The notes under the pieces are model-generated. The model worked only from the letters and a program-made list of their open reading frames with translations, was not told the DNA's origin and did not search any database. Of a stretch of DNA of 64,000 nt, positions 30,623 to 41,847 are shown one piece after another. The stretch lies in contig NC_048552.1 in NCBI RefSeq assembly GCF_902806685.2, positions 9,699,662-9,763,661 on the forward strand. Direction: 5' to 3'. Position 1 is the first letter of the stretch; each line of letters opens with the position of its first letter. The DNA comes from Maniola hyperantus. Lineage: Eukaryota; Arthropoda; Insecta; Lepidoptera; Nymphalidae. Position numbers and translations under genes: made by a program.

Positions 30623-32040
30623 ACCTACCAGTGGCGAAGGGTGAAAATCTGATAAAGGGAAGCCGGAAACGTACTTACCTACAAGAATATCAGCTGTTCG
30701 ATTTTTGTTTTCAAAACTTAATTTAGAAAAATTACTATCGTTACGTAACAAGAAATCTGTTAAACAACAATCTATGTGAATTAAGGCCATATCTGATTTT
30801 GGCTTACCAAACTGAATCAAAATTACCGTGAACTTACACTTATAAGTTATTAATCACATCCCCAATTTATTATATCAAAATAAAACACCACTAACAACTT
30901 TAAAAACAAACAAGCATGGCCGCTTCACAAAAACAAAATATGTATCAATATCAAATAACCCTTCAAAATACAAAATACTCAAAATAGTAGCATGTACCTG
31001 TTAAAACAATACTATTAATATAATTTTTAATTTGGAGGTATTATAGGGTAACTCGGATCCAACCGAGTTATTTACGTCAAATTTGTCTGACCTGTCAGAG
31101 TTCCAAATTCGTATTCGCTACTGGGCCAGATTAAATTGGTGTGCTCTTTATTAGTCGACCGTAGAGCGAGACAGACCTAGTTCGCTCATTTCGCTTTCGC
31201 TAGGGAAATGAAAGAGATAAATACTAAGCAAAAATCTAACTAGGGAATCCCATATTTTACGGCTTGTAAGGTGTAGGACGTAGGTGTATGTTACTTACAT
31301 TAGCTGTTATGTTTTTAACTTAAATTAGTACTTAATAACAAAAGAAAAATTAGCATTTGTGACGATCGAACCTTTGTACGAACGAACGTATTACGGAATT
31401 TATGTGAATAGTACCTACTTACGCTATATTATGCCAATTCTTAAAGGGAAGCCGATAGGAATCGTGTTATATTGACTCTTCACCGCTGGTACCTACCTAC
31501 TTATCATCCATGACATAGTAACTTGGTAGAGTGGTGACCACTTTTAACATTTAAAACGACGCGGATTTTTTTATAAGCGTGATTCTTTTCATCCCTTTAA
31601 ATTGTGATAGGTACCTACACATATTTCAAGGACAAAAAACCGCCCCGATTCAATTTCTAAACGATGACATTGCTATTTTTTAAATCACCCCTAAGTAAAA
31701 TTAAGCAAAATTGAATCTTAAATTGCTCAAAATAAGGGTGTTAGTTAAGAAATCAAAATTTAAAACGGTTATGGAAAACATTGGTTTTTGCGATTTAAAA
31801 GCTGTCATTAAAAAAACTTTAATAAAAGCCATGTCCTCACGCCTTGTCTTGTCACTAAGCCGAGACTTTTAATTTTGCATGAAATGAGTTTTTCGAGAGT
31901 TTTGCCACTTCTGTGAATTTTTTGGTAGGTGAATTCTTTGGAATGTGAACTATCAAAAGTTAATTAGGTATAGGTAAGTATAGACGCCACAGTTTTAATA
32001 TAAAGTGAAATTAACATTTTTCGATTGGTTATCTGTACCT
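30623..32040. other. No gene seen
   Basis: Probably low-copy DNA. A 76-codon minus-strand frame (30590-30820) and others show no recognisable family. Confidence 0.45.
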
Positions 32041-32044
32041 AAGT

Positions 32045-32283
32045 ACCTACCCTTATTATAAATGTGTAAATGTGAAAGTGTGTGTGTTTGTTGGTTTGTT
32101 GGTTTGTCCTTCAATCACGTCGCAACGGTGCAACGGATTGACGCGATTTTTTACTTGGGTATAAGTAGATAAAGACCTGGAGAGTGACAAAGGTTACTTT
32201 TTATCCCGGAAAATCAAAGAATTCCCACGGGATTTTTAAAAACCTAATTCCACGTGGACGAAGTCGCGGGCATCAGCTAGTTG
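32045..32283 (-). repeat. Repeat A1 copy
   Basis: GTGAAAGTGTGTGTGTTTGT, TCCTTCAATCACGTCGCAAC, TACTTTTTATCCCGGAAAAT, and the end GGACGAAGTCGCGGGCATCA. Well-preserved reverse copy, closest to the one at 4.4 kb. Confidence 0.8.
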
Positions 32284-32950
32284 CTAATAAGTACTAGGTA
32301 TCTTGTTTACACATTTTTAGATTTTTTCTCGCTTGGTGTGAAATATTACCGTGGTCTTGATCAAGTCGAAACGAAATCTGATAGAAAAATAATGTCGTCG
32401 TTGAATATGTGCCCCATGCCGGCGCTACAAAAGGCGTCAAACAACGCGGCTCATCAACGGGAATGATCTTCCAAAACGTTTTTTCCGAGGATGACACCAC
32501 AGAAACGGCCGGGGCCATTGTCGCGTTGCAATTATCGCGGTAATGACGTTGATTAGTGCGGGCCGGAGATAGAGGTGCCGGCGATGTGACAGTGACGCTG
32601 AGGCGCCGTCGAAGTGACAGAAATGACGCATTCGTCATTCTGTACCCACTTGATTTGACTGTACAGTAGGTACGCAGCCGAAAGTAATGTAGATACCTTT
32701 AGAAGAAAATTTGTAGAGCATTGTCTCTGTCGTTGAGACCGACAAAAAGTCACATACTTAGGTATGAGTATAAATAAATAAATAAATAAAATCTTTAATA
32801 TCTTAACAAACATGTAGTTTAACAAGCTTTAGTGTAAGGCCCTGCCTCCTGAGGTAGTGAGTGACAGAGACAATGCTCTAGAAAGCCGAAATGTCATTCT
32901 ACAAGCCGATGTAGGTACGTTATTTATTTATCGGCCGCGTGCTGTACATA
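32284..32950. other. No gene recognised; CpG-rich patch
   Basis: 32400-32640 is relatively GC- and CpG-rich (GGCCGGGGCCATTGTCGCGT, GTGCCGGCGATGTGACAGTG) and contains short open frames on the minus strand, none similar to a known family. An (AAAT)n run sits at 32772-32792. A conserved non-coding or exon-like role is possible but unsupported. Confidence 0.35.
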
Positions 32951-32959
32951 TCTAGGTAG

Positions 32960-33118
32960 ATATAGTACATGACAGGTCGAGATGGTAATCGGGGTGGGGC
33001 CCCGCACACCCGCACAGCCCCCGCGCTAACACAGTGCGGGATAGCGCGGGTGACGTGCGGGTGTGCGAGGTTTCCCTCTGCCTCATACCCCGATTGCCAT
33101 TTCGACCTATTACAATAC
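32960..33118. mobile_element. MITE A, complete, diverged ends
   Basis: ACATGACAGGTCGAGATGGT at the left and GATTGCCATTTCGACCTATT at the right, with the mirrored GC centre CGCACACCCGCACAGCCCCC / GGGTGACGTGCGGGTGTGCG. Confidence 0.75.
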
Positions 33119-33364
33119 TTGACTTGACTTAACATACCTACCTATCTACTTGACAGAATGATTTTGCCCAGCAATATTCGTCGGCATAAAACTTGGATTA
33201 GACCATAAATTAACGTTTATCGTTCTGTAAATTTTTTGGGCACGACTGAGTACCTAGATAGGTACCCAACCTATAGATCTAAGAGAAGGCATTTTAAGAT
33301 TAGATATTTCTATAATACGAAAGCAGTCTGCATTAGACATGCATAATAAAACATATCATCATAA

Positions 33365-33660
33365 TCTCTCACAGTCCGTCACCTAGCGGCATGTTAAGCG
33401 GAGAGAGAAAAAAGGAAGGGAAAGAAAAAAAGGCTAAACAAAAAAGGATAAAACACAAAGGTTGCGCCGGCGCCCGCGCCCCGCTGGCGAACCATCTAAA
33501 CGCTGCCCGCTGGCTTGGACATCGTATCTACAGGGTGCTACAATAAAATTATAACCCGCTTTCCAACTAACCAGGTGCGGACGAGCGTGGGTGACGTGCG
33601 GGTGTGCGGGGCATCCCCCTGTCTCATACCCAGACTGCCATCTCAACCTGTCGCGTACGG
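33365..33660. mobile_element. Purine-rich tract and MITE A right half
   Basis: 33390-33470 is almost purely A/G on the plus strand. From about 33570, GTGGGTGACGTGCGGGTGTG, GGGCATCCCCCTGTCTCATA and CTGCCATCTCAACCTGTCGC form the right half of MITE A. The GC-rich spacer 33465-33520 is unassigned. Confidence 0.6.
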
Positions 33661-34570
33661 CGTACTACGTATAGGTAGATACTACCTTATTGCTATTAAG
33701 TAATTTGATCTTTTACCACTGTTGACATTGGTTAGATTTAATCATATTAGATGTCGGTGTTACGCTTCTATATAAACGTTTGTGTTCTCCATACCTAGAT
33801 GTACTTAAAATGGCTTAAAGCAACTGTAGAGTTTCATGCTGGCTCTTCAAAGTAGAATCTGCTTTCGAAACCGGGTGATAGAGTCTTGACTGGTATCATA
33901 AGTAGCGCAGGCTGTCCAACATGAAATAAATAAATTCATTTCATTTAATAACAGGCTAAGGAGCTTAGAAATTGGAAATGTGGTAGAGGTATGCAGGATA
34001 ACGTGTGTTAAGCAGTCACTCATTTTATTTTTATTCAACAGTAGATCACCCTGTGGCTAAGATTATGAATAGCCCGTAATCTATAATCTCATATTTTGCC
34101 GCGGCACATTCGCGTTTTTGTCGCTGATGAAGAAATACCATTGTTCGGCGAGCGATTAGTTATGGGTGACACCGAGATATTGGATAATCGATTCAGTTAC
34201 AGCGATACACATAATCGATTACGCTTTTTGTGAGCGGCGGCCCCTTTGTGTTTAAACTTTAAAGGTCCTTTGGACAGGTTATAGTACTTTGTAGTCGCGA
34301 TTTTCGAATCGATTTGTTACAAATTAGATTTTTTTAAATTACAATAAAACTTAAAGATAGCCTTATCTTTATAAGGTGCGAAGAATACTGGCTGCATTTC
34401 CGCGCTGGACAGCCCGACGAATCCTTTGCGCAAAAAATGAACCAGCTTTTCTGTCACCAAATGGCTATTAACCTCAGTGAAATGTTTCGTATTTTTTTTA
34501 AACACAGACTCCATTTATTAATTAGAATTAGAATTTTATTTTTGTTGCGCTTTGAACTAGTTTAACTACA
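33661..34570. other. No gene seen
   Basis: Includes two ATAATCGATT-type sites (34173 and 34213) in an otherwise unremarkable stretch. No recognised gene. Confidence 0.4.
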
Positions 34571-34574
34571 AAAA

Positions 34575-34642
34575 AAATTGATCAAGTGCGACTTCCGAGT
34601 CAGACTCTAAATCCATGCGGACAAAGTCGCGGGCATCATATT
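34575..34642 (-). repeat. Chimeric B/C head and A tail
   Basis: TCAAGTGCGACTTCCGAGTC, a repeat B/C terminus, passes directly into AAATCCATGCGGACAAAGTC and GCGGGCATCAT, the reversed head of repeat A. The bodies of both are gone. Confidence 0.55.
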
Positions 34643-34814
34643 AATAGGTAGTGTAAAATAAAAAGAATTAGCCCTATAGGCACCTATATACCTAACGTGT
34701 TTTACTTTGCATAAACTCTGCCGTTTCGAATGTAGGTAGGAAGGTATAACTAAGAATTTAATAAATACCTAAGTAATAATTTAATACGAACCGAATACGG
34801 TCATTCAACACCGG

Positions 34815-34892
34815 GTGAAAGGCGCTTTTAACGTGACACCGCAGTGACAGTGTGACAGGTGACAGTGTGACACGATGACACCGACGTCCGTC
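34815..34892. repeat. GTGACA-rich short tandem repeat
   Basis: GTGACACCGCAGTGACAGTG, then TGACAGGTGACAGTGTGACA and CGATGACACCGAC: irregular units of GTGACA/CAGTGTGACA. Confidence 0.65.
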
Positions 34893-35116
34893 CGAAACGG
34901 TTAATTATAAACCCACCCAGGTTTATTTAAATTGTGAATTTATGCGGCTCTTTACAGGGCGACGAACTTTGATATTATAATGTGAAAGAGTTCCATAAAA
35001 ATTGAGAGCTACGAATATTATGATGGCCTAGTAAGGTGTGCCTGGTAGTAATGACACTGACAGTTGGCCTTGTCCACAAGCTGTTTAAAGTCGCTCAGCG
35101 TGCTATGGAGCGGGCT

Positions 35117-36031
35117 TCTTTCTTTCTTCTTTCTTCGCTCTGGGCTGGTTTCCGCACTTAAACGTTTCCGTCTGTTGTGCGTGCATTGCCCCTCCCCGCT
35201 GAAGTCTTCACTCCAGCCATCCAAGCTCACTCCAGAAGCCGAGTAGACCGCCCAGGTTGCCGAGGGCTTCATGGAATGAGGTCGGGGAACCCAAATGGCG
35301 TTCGCGTTGTTCTGCTACGCCCGTGCACTCTAGGACCACGTGCGTCGGTGTTTCGTCGACCTCCATGCATGCCCTGCACAAAGGACTGTCGGTGACACCT
35401 ATAACGAAAAGGTGTTTGTTTAGTGGGCTATGCCCTGTTATGAGTCCCACCACCTTTCTAAGTTTACCTCTGTCCAGGCGGAGTAGTTTGTTAGTTTGCC
35501 GTTTGTCTATGTTGGGGAAAGCCTCTTTGGCTTGCCTGCAGTCTGTTGTGTTTGCCCATAGTTGGGAATGCTCTTTTAGTGTTAGTTCATGCAACCAGGT
35601 TTTATACTCACTGAAGGGTATGGGAACAATAGGTTCTGGCCCGATCACCTTCAATGTCGTAGCCTTTCGTGCTAGTGCGTCGGCCGCCTCGTTTCCCTGG
35701 TCTCCATCATGTCCTTTGACCCACCTTAGGGTGATGTCGTTTGACATGGCGAGTGTTTCCAGAGTCTTGTGGCAGTCTTGTATGAGTTGTGAGGTCGTCG
35801 AGAATCTAGCCAAGGCTTTAAGAGCAGCTTGGCTATCTGAGTTAATGTTAATTTTAAAGTTTGTTACCTGTCGATTGGCCACGGCTATAGCCGCGGTCAT
35901 AATGCCCACACACTCTGCTTGGAAGACAGAGTTGTCCTTACCGAGTGCGTGACTTATTCTCATGTTTAGTTCTTGGCAGTAGGCTCCAGCTCCTGTGCCC
36001 GTTTTCGTTTTGGATCCGTCGGTGTACACTT
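35117..36031 (-). mobile_element. 5'-truncated RNase H-type LINE with 14-bp TSD
   Basis: Inserted in the RTE. The target sequence CTATGGAGCGGGCT occurs at 35103-35116 and 36032-36045. The 3' tail (left, minus strand) is GAAGAAAGAAGAAAGAAAGA. The 5' end is cut inside the coding region, just at the first RNase H motif. RNase H-bearing LINEs belong to the I, LOA, R1 and related clades; which one is not settled here. Confidence 0.9.
35208..36031 (-). pseudogene. RNase H domain and C-terminus of a LINE ORF2
   Basis: About 275 codons are open to a natural stop. RNase H motifs in order: IEVYTDGSKTKTG (first Asp), FQAECVGIMTA (Glu), ININSDSQAALKAL (Asp), LRWVKGHDGDQGNEAADALA (His and last Asp), so the DEDD core is complete. 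A C-terminal zinc-knuckle-like CRACMEVDETPTHVVLEC segment (CX2CX8HX4C) follows, as in I/LOA-type LINEs. The upstream ATG of the open frame lies in the host RTE read backwards and is not native. Without reverse transcriptase and endonuclease it is a dead copy, but its intact frame suggests recent insertion. In its parent element it would degrade RNA in RNA-DNA hybrids. Confidence 0.9.
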
Positions 36032-36344
36032 CTATGGAGCGGGCTATGTTGGGTGTCTCTCTGAGGGACAAAATCCGTAACGCGGAAATCCGTCGGAGAA
36101 CCAAAGTGACTGATATAGCTCAACGAATTGGCCAGCTGAAGTGGCAGTGGGCAGGCCACGTCTGCCGCAGAACCGATGGCCGCTGAGGCAGACGTGTTCT
36201 GGAGTGGAGACCGCGTATCGACAAGCGCAGTATGGGACGACCTCCAACCCGCTGGACTGACGGTGGCGCGCTCTTGGAAAGGCCTATGTCCAGAAGTGGA
36301 CGCAAACAGGCTGATTGATTGCATGATTGATCGAAGGTGTGCCT

Positions 36345-37149
36345 ATGAGTATATTAGCTATTTACAACAGTGTAATTTTTGTTAGACGAAATAATATTCT
36401 TAGATAGGTACAAGAAAATCGGTGATTCGCACGACAGGAAAGCCCGAAATCGTAAGAGGCTCGCGACTCCTGCGCTTCGCCTCAAGAAAGTCTGAAAGTC
36501 ATTAACTATGGGATAATAAGTACCTAGGTAATAATGCCTACCTGTAGAATGTTCCGTAGTAAAAACTTCATTTGTGCGATTCAGGCTTTATAGTAAGTGA
36601 TTGAAAATACTTATGGCGCCATCTAGTCTGTTCGTTGCAAGTTACTTCGTCGCAAGCTACTTAGCTGATCTTTTTGTATGTTTTAGGTAATCTCTAGTGT
36701 TAATCTTCTAGTCAATCAAGATTTTTTGTATTATAAGTGCGACTAGCCTATCAAATCTGAAATGAAAAATGTACTACCTACTTTGTCAAATCAGGGGTTT
36801 CCTCGCTCTCTCGCTCGTTGTCGTTTGTGCATAATTTATTTATTGTTTTCTAGTGCTGCATTTATCCGTGCGTCCGTTGGTTAATTAAAATATTAGAAGC
36901 AGATAAAGAATTTGGTTTAAGTTATAGGCACCTAATTACTATAATGGAGGCCAAAGAAAATTGTGTTTTCGTAAATGATGTCCGGAAATTATTAGAAAAA
37001 CAAAGCAGTGTTCGCTCCGCCCGCCGCAGTTTGACTGGGCCGCTCATGCGGTTCCCACGTTTATGTATGGTGACCATAATTAAATTGTTTGACGGATTAT
37101 TCCTAAAATGTCAAAAGTGTATAAGAGATCTATGCTCTAAGTAATAATT
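36345..37149. other. No gene recognised
   Basis: Contains a 66-codon plus frame at 36944 without family resemblance. The motif TGGCGCCATCTAG near 36613 is a fragment often seen in insect repeats. Confidence 0.4.
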
Positions 37150-37395
37150 ATTATACTCTATCCACGGCGAGAAGTTAGTATAGGGCTCTCTCTGTTACGG
37201 AATTCCATACAAATGATAGAAACAAAAAGCTTAGTGGACCTTAACCATTTTGCCAACCATCATCCAATAATTTCTAGATAAAGTAGCTTTCGAATGAAAG
37301 AATTATTAAAATCGGTTTAGCAGTTTCAGAGTTTACCTATCGATTACAAACAAACGAATATTTTCTCTTTAATATTTGTAATAGGGAAGATTACC
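37150..37395. repeat. Repeat I copy 2 and an A1-like tail
   Basis: TCCACGGCGAGAAGTTAGTA to TTAGTGGACCTTAACCATTT matches 1015-1145. It continues with ATTAAAATCGGTTTAGCAGT and ACAAACAAACGAATATTTTC, like the ends of repeats in the A class. Confidence 0.5.
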
Positions 37396-38420
37396 TAGTA
37401 TTTTATATAGGTACAGCAGAACAAAATAATAAATAAGTTGCGTATGTGCATAACTTCGTAAAGTCCCGTCGTGACCACGACCCGTGCAATTGGGTTGAAA
37501 TATCGACAGATAAAAACATCAAATTAATCGCGGTATTTACTCGTTATCTACATTAAAATAATATGTCGTTAAACCACGAAATAAGCTGAAAATCATTAAC
37601 TTTGTAAAGCTTAACTTAAATAATGTTAAAGTGTACTGTTCGCGCCGCTAAGAACGAGTCGTGTGTGTGTGTGCATGTGTATGTGCGGTGTGCGGACATC
37701 TCGCCATGCGAACCCCGATCTTTTCGAGAAAACTTGTGCTCGCACGCCGGGTGTGCGCTAGTCTAAACTCGCCACTCAGAGCAGTCACATTATGTTGTAT
37801 ATCTGTTGTATATCTTTAATTTAACTCATTACAAGCCATGTTCACAAAGTAAAGGTTTCATTTACTAAACATTCAATTCAACAACAAATTCATTTTCGAA
37901 GTCCCCAACATGTACCTAAATCGCCTTAGTGACAAAATGAAGCCCCCAATTGCTCCCAATCGTAGCTAAGCAAGTATTTTCGATTTAATTCGACAACCGT
38001 AAGATGAAAGAACACAAGAAACAAAACGAAAACGAAAAAACACAAAAAAACAATTTCTAACTAATCTTAAACTAAACTAAACTATCTTAAAAATATTAAT
38101 TTGCAGGTAGATATAGCATGGTCACCCCAGTAAGGAGCCGGTATAAGTCGATGGGCGTCGCTGAGACTGCTTCGTCGATTATTGCATCTTGCTTATTATA
38201 ATTTAATGTTTGGCGTTGGGACTGTCCGTAGTCACCATACGTGTGAGACCCACTAGTGATTAAGTTCCTGTTATTTATAATTGTTTGGCGTTATTTAAAT
38301 TAGTATACTTATTACTTACAGAGTAACAAGTTGAAGGAAAGTAGGGCGGATCTGAAACTTTATTAGGAAGTTATATTTAAGTTCTAAGCAGAAATTGGGC
38401 ATACTAATAAGGTAAGGATA
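37396..38420. other. No gene seen; GT-rich run
   Basis: A GTGTGTGTGTGTGCATGTGT stretch near 37660 lies in a small GC-richer patch. Nothing codes. Confidence 0.4.
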
Positions 38421-38424
38421 AAAA

Positions 38425-38650
38425 ACCAGTCAAGTGCGAGTCGGACTCGCACACGAAGGGTTCCGTACCATAATACAAGATAAAGGTACGGTAGGTATCA
38501 CATTTATGTACTTAGAATACTGCAAAGTTCAAGTTAATAACGGACTGAGCCATCTATATGTGATTTAGTAAATTAATTTTTTCGTGAACACATTTTAATT
38601 TTTTTGTGATGTAACCACAACTTCACGGTTTTCGGATTTATGTGGTGTAG
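38425..38650 (+). repeat. Repeat B/C mosaic
   Basis: The start CAGTCAAGTGCGAGTCGGAC and ACACGAAGGGTTCCGTACCA is type C. The later GTGAACACATTTTAATTTTT and GTGATGTAACCACAACTTCA is type B. It ends abruptly where a SINE2 body begins. Confidence 0.6.
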
Positions 38651-38765
38651 AAGCCAAAGAGGTGTGGGTTTAATAAAGGCTAATTAATCCTTTTCCATCT
38701 TAGACTGCATCATCATCATCACTTACCACCAGGTGAGATTGCAGTCAATGGCTAAGTACGATACA
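38651..38765 (+). mobile_element. SINE2 3' half
   Basis: GGTGTGGGTTTAATAAAGGC, CCATCTTAGACTGCATCATC and CCACCAGGTGAGATTGCAGT. The head is missing; it joins the repeat B/C mosaic directly. Confidence 0.7.
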
Positions 38766-39123
38766 CCAACCTTCCCTATTGTAGGTAAGGAATGCTTGGC
38801 AGATATGTGGCAAGGAGAATCTGGTAATTTTGCCTTGAGTTTGAGGAAAATCAGTCTGCCAGTCCATCAGACTATTGAAGGATTCCACTTTTGAAATCCC
38901 CACGTCATAATCAGCCGGAAGTTCGTCATTGGCCCATAACCGCCGCCATGAGGCGTCCGAACAGATTTTAATTTTAAATTTAAAACACTTACCGGCGAAC
39001 GTAAAGCATCGATGCCTCTAATACGTCGTTATCAAGTGCCGCTATATTTGGATGACTTGTCGTACGGTACAGAACACTGTGTAGAGACACTGGAAGAGAC
39101 AAAAAAAGCCGGTAGGTAGGTAT

Positions 39124-39473
39124 AGTACGCTACAGGTCGGGATAACAATCGGGGTGGCAGTTGGCACGCACACCCGCACTAGCCCCAGCGCTAACCCGTT
39201 GCTCGATTGCGGTAGAATGACAGCTACAATGTCATGACACACAATCGCCTCTGACTGGTTGACGCTCGCTCACTATTGGCTACAATGTATTGTTGTAACA
39301 AGAATACCATAAAATCAGGCAATCTCAACAATTGCGATGGTAATGATGATTGATACAGGTTTTACGAAATCGTATGACCGTATCGTACGGGATACCGAGG
39401 GTGACGTGCGGGTGTGCGGGGCGTCCCCCGCCTCATACGCCGATTGCCATCTCAACCTGTCGCGTACTATAGA
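39124..39473. mobile_element. MITE A expanded by an internal insert
   Basis: The left end is GTACGCTACAGGTCGGGATA with CGCACACCCGCACTAGCCCC; the right end is GGGTGACGTGCGGGTGTGCG with GATTGCCATCTCAACCTGTC. About 190 bp of unrelated sequence (roughly 39205-39390) sits between the two halves. Confidence 0.7.
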
Positions 39474-39490
39474 TACGTATTGTACTGAGA

Positions 39491-39748
39491 TCATCATCAT
39501 CTTCAACTATGGCTGGGCTTAGGTTTCTTGTAGGCACTTCTACATGCCACGCTCTTGCACTGCACCGATTCCAATGGCTTGTTTTGATGTCGTCTGCCAA
39601 CCTAGTGGGAGGTCTGTCAACGCTGTGCATTCCGGCGCGAGGTCGCCATTCTAGCTTCGGATACCGATGACTATCGATTTTTCGAATGTGCCCTGCCCAT
39701 TGCCACTTCAGCTTGGCAGCCTTTGAAAGCACTTTGAACGTAGCTTAT
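39491..39748 (-). mobile_element. RTE 3' fragment
   Basis: ATCATCATCATC followed by CTTGTAGGCACTTCTACATG, GTCTGCCAACCTAGTGGGAG and CGCGAGGTCGCCATTCTAGC, the reverse complement of the VLEWRPR...RPPTRWADD coding end. Frameshifted. Confidence 0.75.
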
Positions 39749-40848
39749 CCAGTTTCACTTCATCTACGGACTCTAGAGTGCGGCCGCGAGAATATTTATT
39801 TATTTTTACCGAAATAGACCGTACGGTCGTCGAGTGCGTCCGATTTTATAGAATGCCTGAGCAATTTCACTGGAATTCGACGCGTGTTTTATGTCTTAAT
39901 GTAGTCGTTGAAATTGTTACTCCATGCTTCGAGACGTTTGGGTTTTTAGTTTGAAAAACTTGTGTTTACACCTCTGTTAAAGGGTTAATATCTTTAACCG
40001 ATAAATTAGTGTGTTAATGGTCAGTTTGAAACTACTTGTGAAGCAATATTTCTAATTCGACAGGCATGAAGGTTTCTGCTACAGTTTTCTTTTAAAAATC
40101 TATTATATGCAAAAGTGCATTTATTCTGCATGACACAATGAGTTATATGATTGATAGTATGATAGCCTACCTGCCCAATAACTATCTACTTGATCCTGCA
40201 AATTTTTCTCACAGTTTATTCAGCTGTTGTCTACGTACCTATCTATGTAATTAAGTATAACTGCAAACTTTGAATTAAATTTAATTAAAAAAAAACAAGT
40301 AAGCATGTCCTTTATTCCCCATCTAGGTAGGTAGGTATGTACCTAGTTACGATCGAGATGAAGATATTTGAACTCTTATGATAGTTTAGATCAGTCAACT
40401 GAGTTTGAGTTAGCAAAAGTTACCAAATAAAAAAATTAGTAAAGGTAGAACTTAGGTACTTACCTAAAATAAAAATTAAAAACTCGTTTCTCCAACTTTT
40501 AAGTTTTTACTTTGCCTATAAAGTTTTTGGTTTTATTCTACAAGTAAATCCCAAGATGGCTGACGTTTTATGATAAAGTAGGTCGCCGCAGCTTCCGCGC
40601 TAAATAAAGCCGGCTAAAAGCTCGCCCCGAAGGATTTATAGCCATTTAATTCGGCTAGATATATAGCCCATAGAGAGCTTTATGGCTTTGGTGTAGGATT
40701 TTGGTTGGAGCCGATCGTCGTGTGATGTGTCTGGGCAGTTTCACTTGATCCGTAGGTATTAGGAGGTACTTACGTATAGGCTATAAGTACGTACCTAGTC
40801 ACCTCGGTGGTATTTCTCAGTTTCTCTGAGTGAAATATCTATTTTAAA
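39749..40848. other. No gene seen
   Basis: AT-rich, with a GTAGGTAGGTATGTACC motif near 40327. No supported feature. Confidence 0.45.
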
Positions 40849-41157
40849 GTGCAGCAACATTGTCCTGGCCATAATGGCGACAGAGTTTTGGCGCCAACGC
40901 GCGTGCCTCCCGCTGTAAACAGTAATCGTTGGACGTTCGAATTTCAAAAACATTTGCGCCGACGTGACGCAGTTTCCGGTGACGAAGCCACATATTTTGA
41001 CGTGTTTTTCAAATTCACTACAAAGTTGCGAACGACTCTATTTGTAGGTTTTGCTGATGGTTTTTTTAAAATAAAAATAGCGAGAAAACGCGCCCATGAA
41101 CATTTGCAGCACCAGAGGAACCGCCAATGCGATGCCGGCCTTTCAGGAGTTTGTTGA
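40849..41157 (+). other. Unrecognised 102-codon open frame
   Basis: A frame starting MQQHCPGHNGDRV with basic stretches (HLRRRDA, KIKIARKRAHEHLQ) in a locally GC-richer patch. No domain, signal peptide or homologue is recognised, and the frame is within the length expected by chance here. Listed only because the surrounding stretch is otherwise empty. Confidence 0.12.
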
Positions 41158-41453
41158 TTAATCACATGTGGTAATCTCTTTCCGAATTCTTAATTCGTGG
41201 AAGATAATTTTCTTTTTTGCTAAACAATTAATACGTTGGTAGATATTATTATATTGACTAGCGGCCACCCATTTTTGCGGGCCTGGGTCCGGGAATAAAT
41301 CCCGGGCCTCTCTCTTAACTTAACTTTTAGGAGTTATACCTACTTCAAAGCGTTTTACGCAACTACCGACCTACTTAATATCACTTGCTTTAACGTTAAA
41401 GGAAAATATCGTCTAAAAATGTTTTAAATGTGCCTACTTATGAGCAATCAGAC

Positions 41454-41562
41454 GCACTCCGAGTCGCTAATCGTTACTTAAGATTGAGTTAAAACGAGAC
41501 AGATTTATGTGAGAGATATAGCTGTCAACGAGACAACTAAACTGCGACTCTCAGTACCTACG
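41454..41562. mobile_element. Foldback MITE (GAGTCGCTAATCG family), copy 1
   Basis: CACTCCGAGTCGCTAATCGT, TACTTAAGATTGAGTTAAAA and CGAGACAGATTTATGTGAGA, then a shortened right inverted repeat (CTAAACTGCGACTCTCAGTA). The better-preserved copy is at 56937-57062. Confidence 0.7.
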
Positions 41563-41847
41563 ACTGAATATCTCGTTTTGATTATCTAACAAATGCAAAT
41601 ATGACAAGTTACCAAATATAAAAAGAAATCAAACAAAGCCTTTCACACAACAAACAAAAGAGCCTAAAAAGCCTGAAGCCAATATTCAAATGTCCATAAA
41701 AAGTTAATAATTTAGGGGCGAATTTTAAATAGATTCCCTGAACTTGAATAGGCGGGACATTGCTTATGAGTTTGGGACTTGACTTCTTTATTTTTGTCTG
41801 GACCCAAATTAAAATGACGGGGACCTGAGTCTACGTCCTCAGTTGAA

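Larger units (their letters stand above)
35044..36333 (+). mobile_element. 5'-truncated RTE with 11-bp TSD, split by a second LINE
   Basis: The element lies between exact copies of AAGGTGTGCCT (35033-35043 and 36334-36344). The left piece encodes LTVGLVHKLFKVAQRAMERA; the right piece continues in the same reading with MLGVSLRDKIRNAEIRRRTK, then VTDIAQRIGQLKWQWAGHV, before a stop and frame breaks. The tail is TGATTGATTGCATGATTGAT. Without the 915-bp insert it would be an ordinary truncated RTE copy of about 360 bp. Confidence 0.9.

Noticed and set aside
35257..35952. 231-codon plus-strand frame
   Set aside because: Antisense shadow of the RNase H coding region, which shows the catalytic motifs.
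40849..41157. 102-codon frame as a host exon
   Set aside because: No domain, splice structure or codon signature that could be recognised; kept only as an unrecognised frame with very low confidence.
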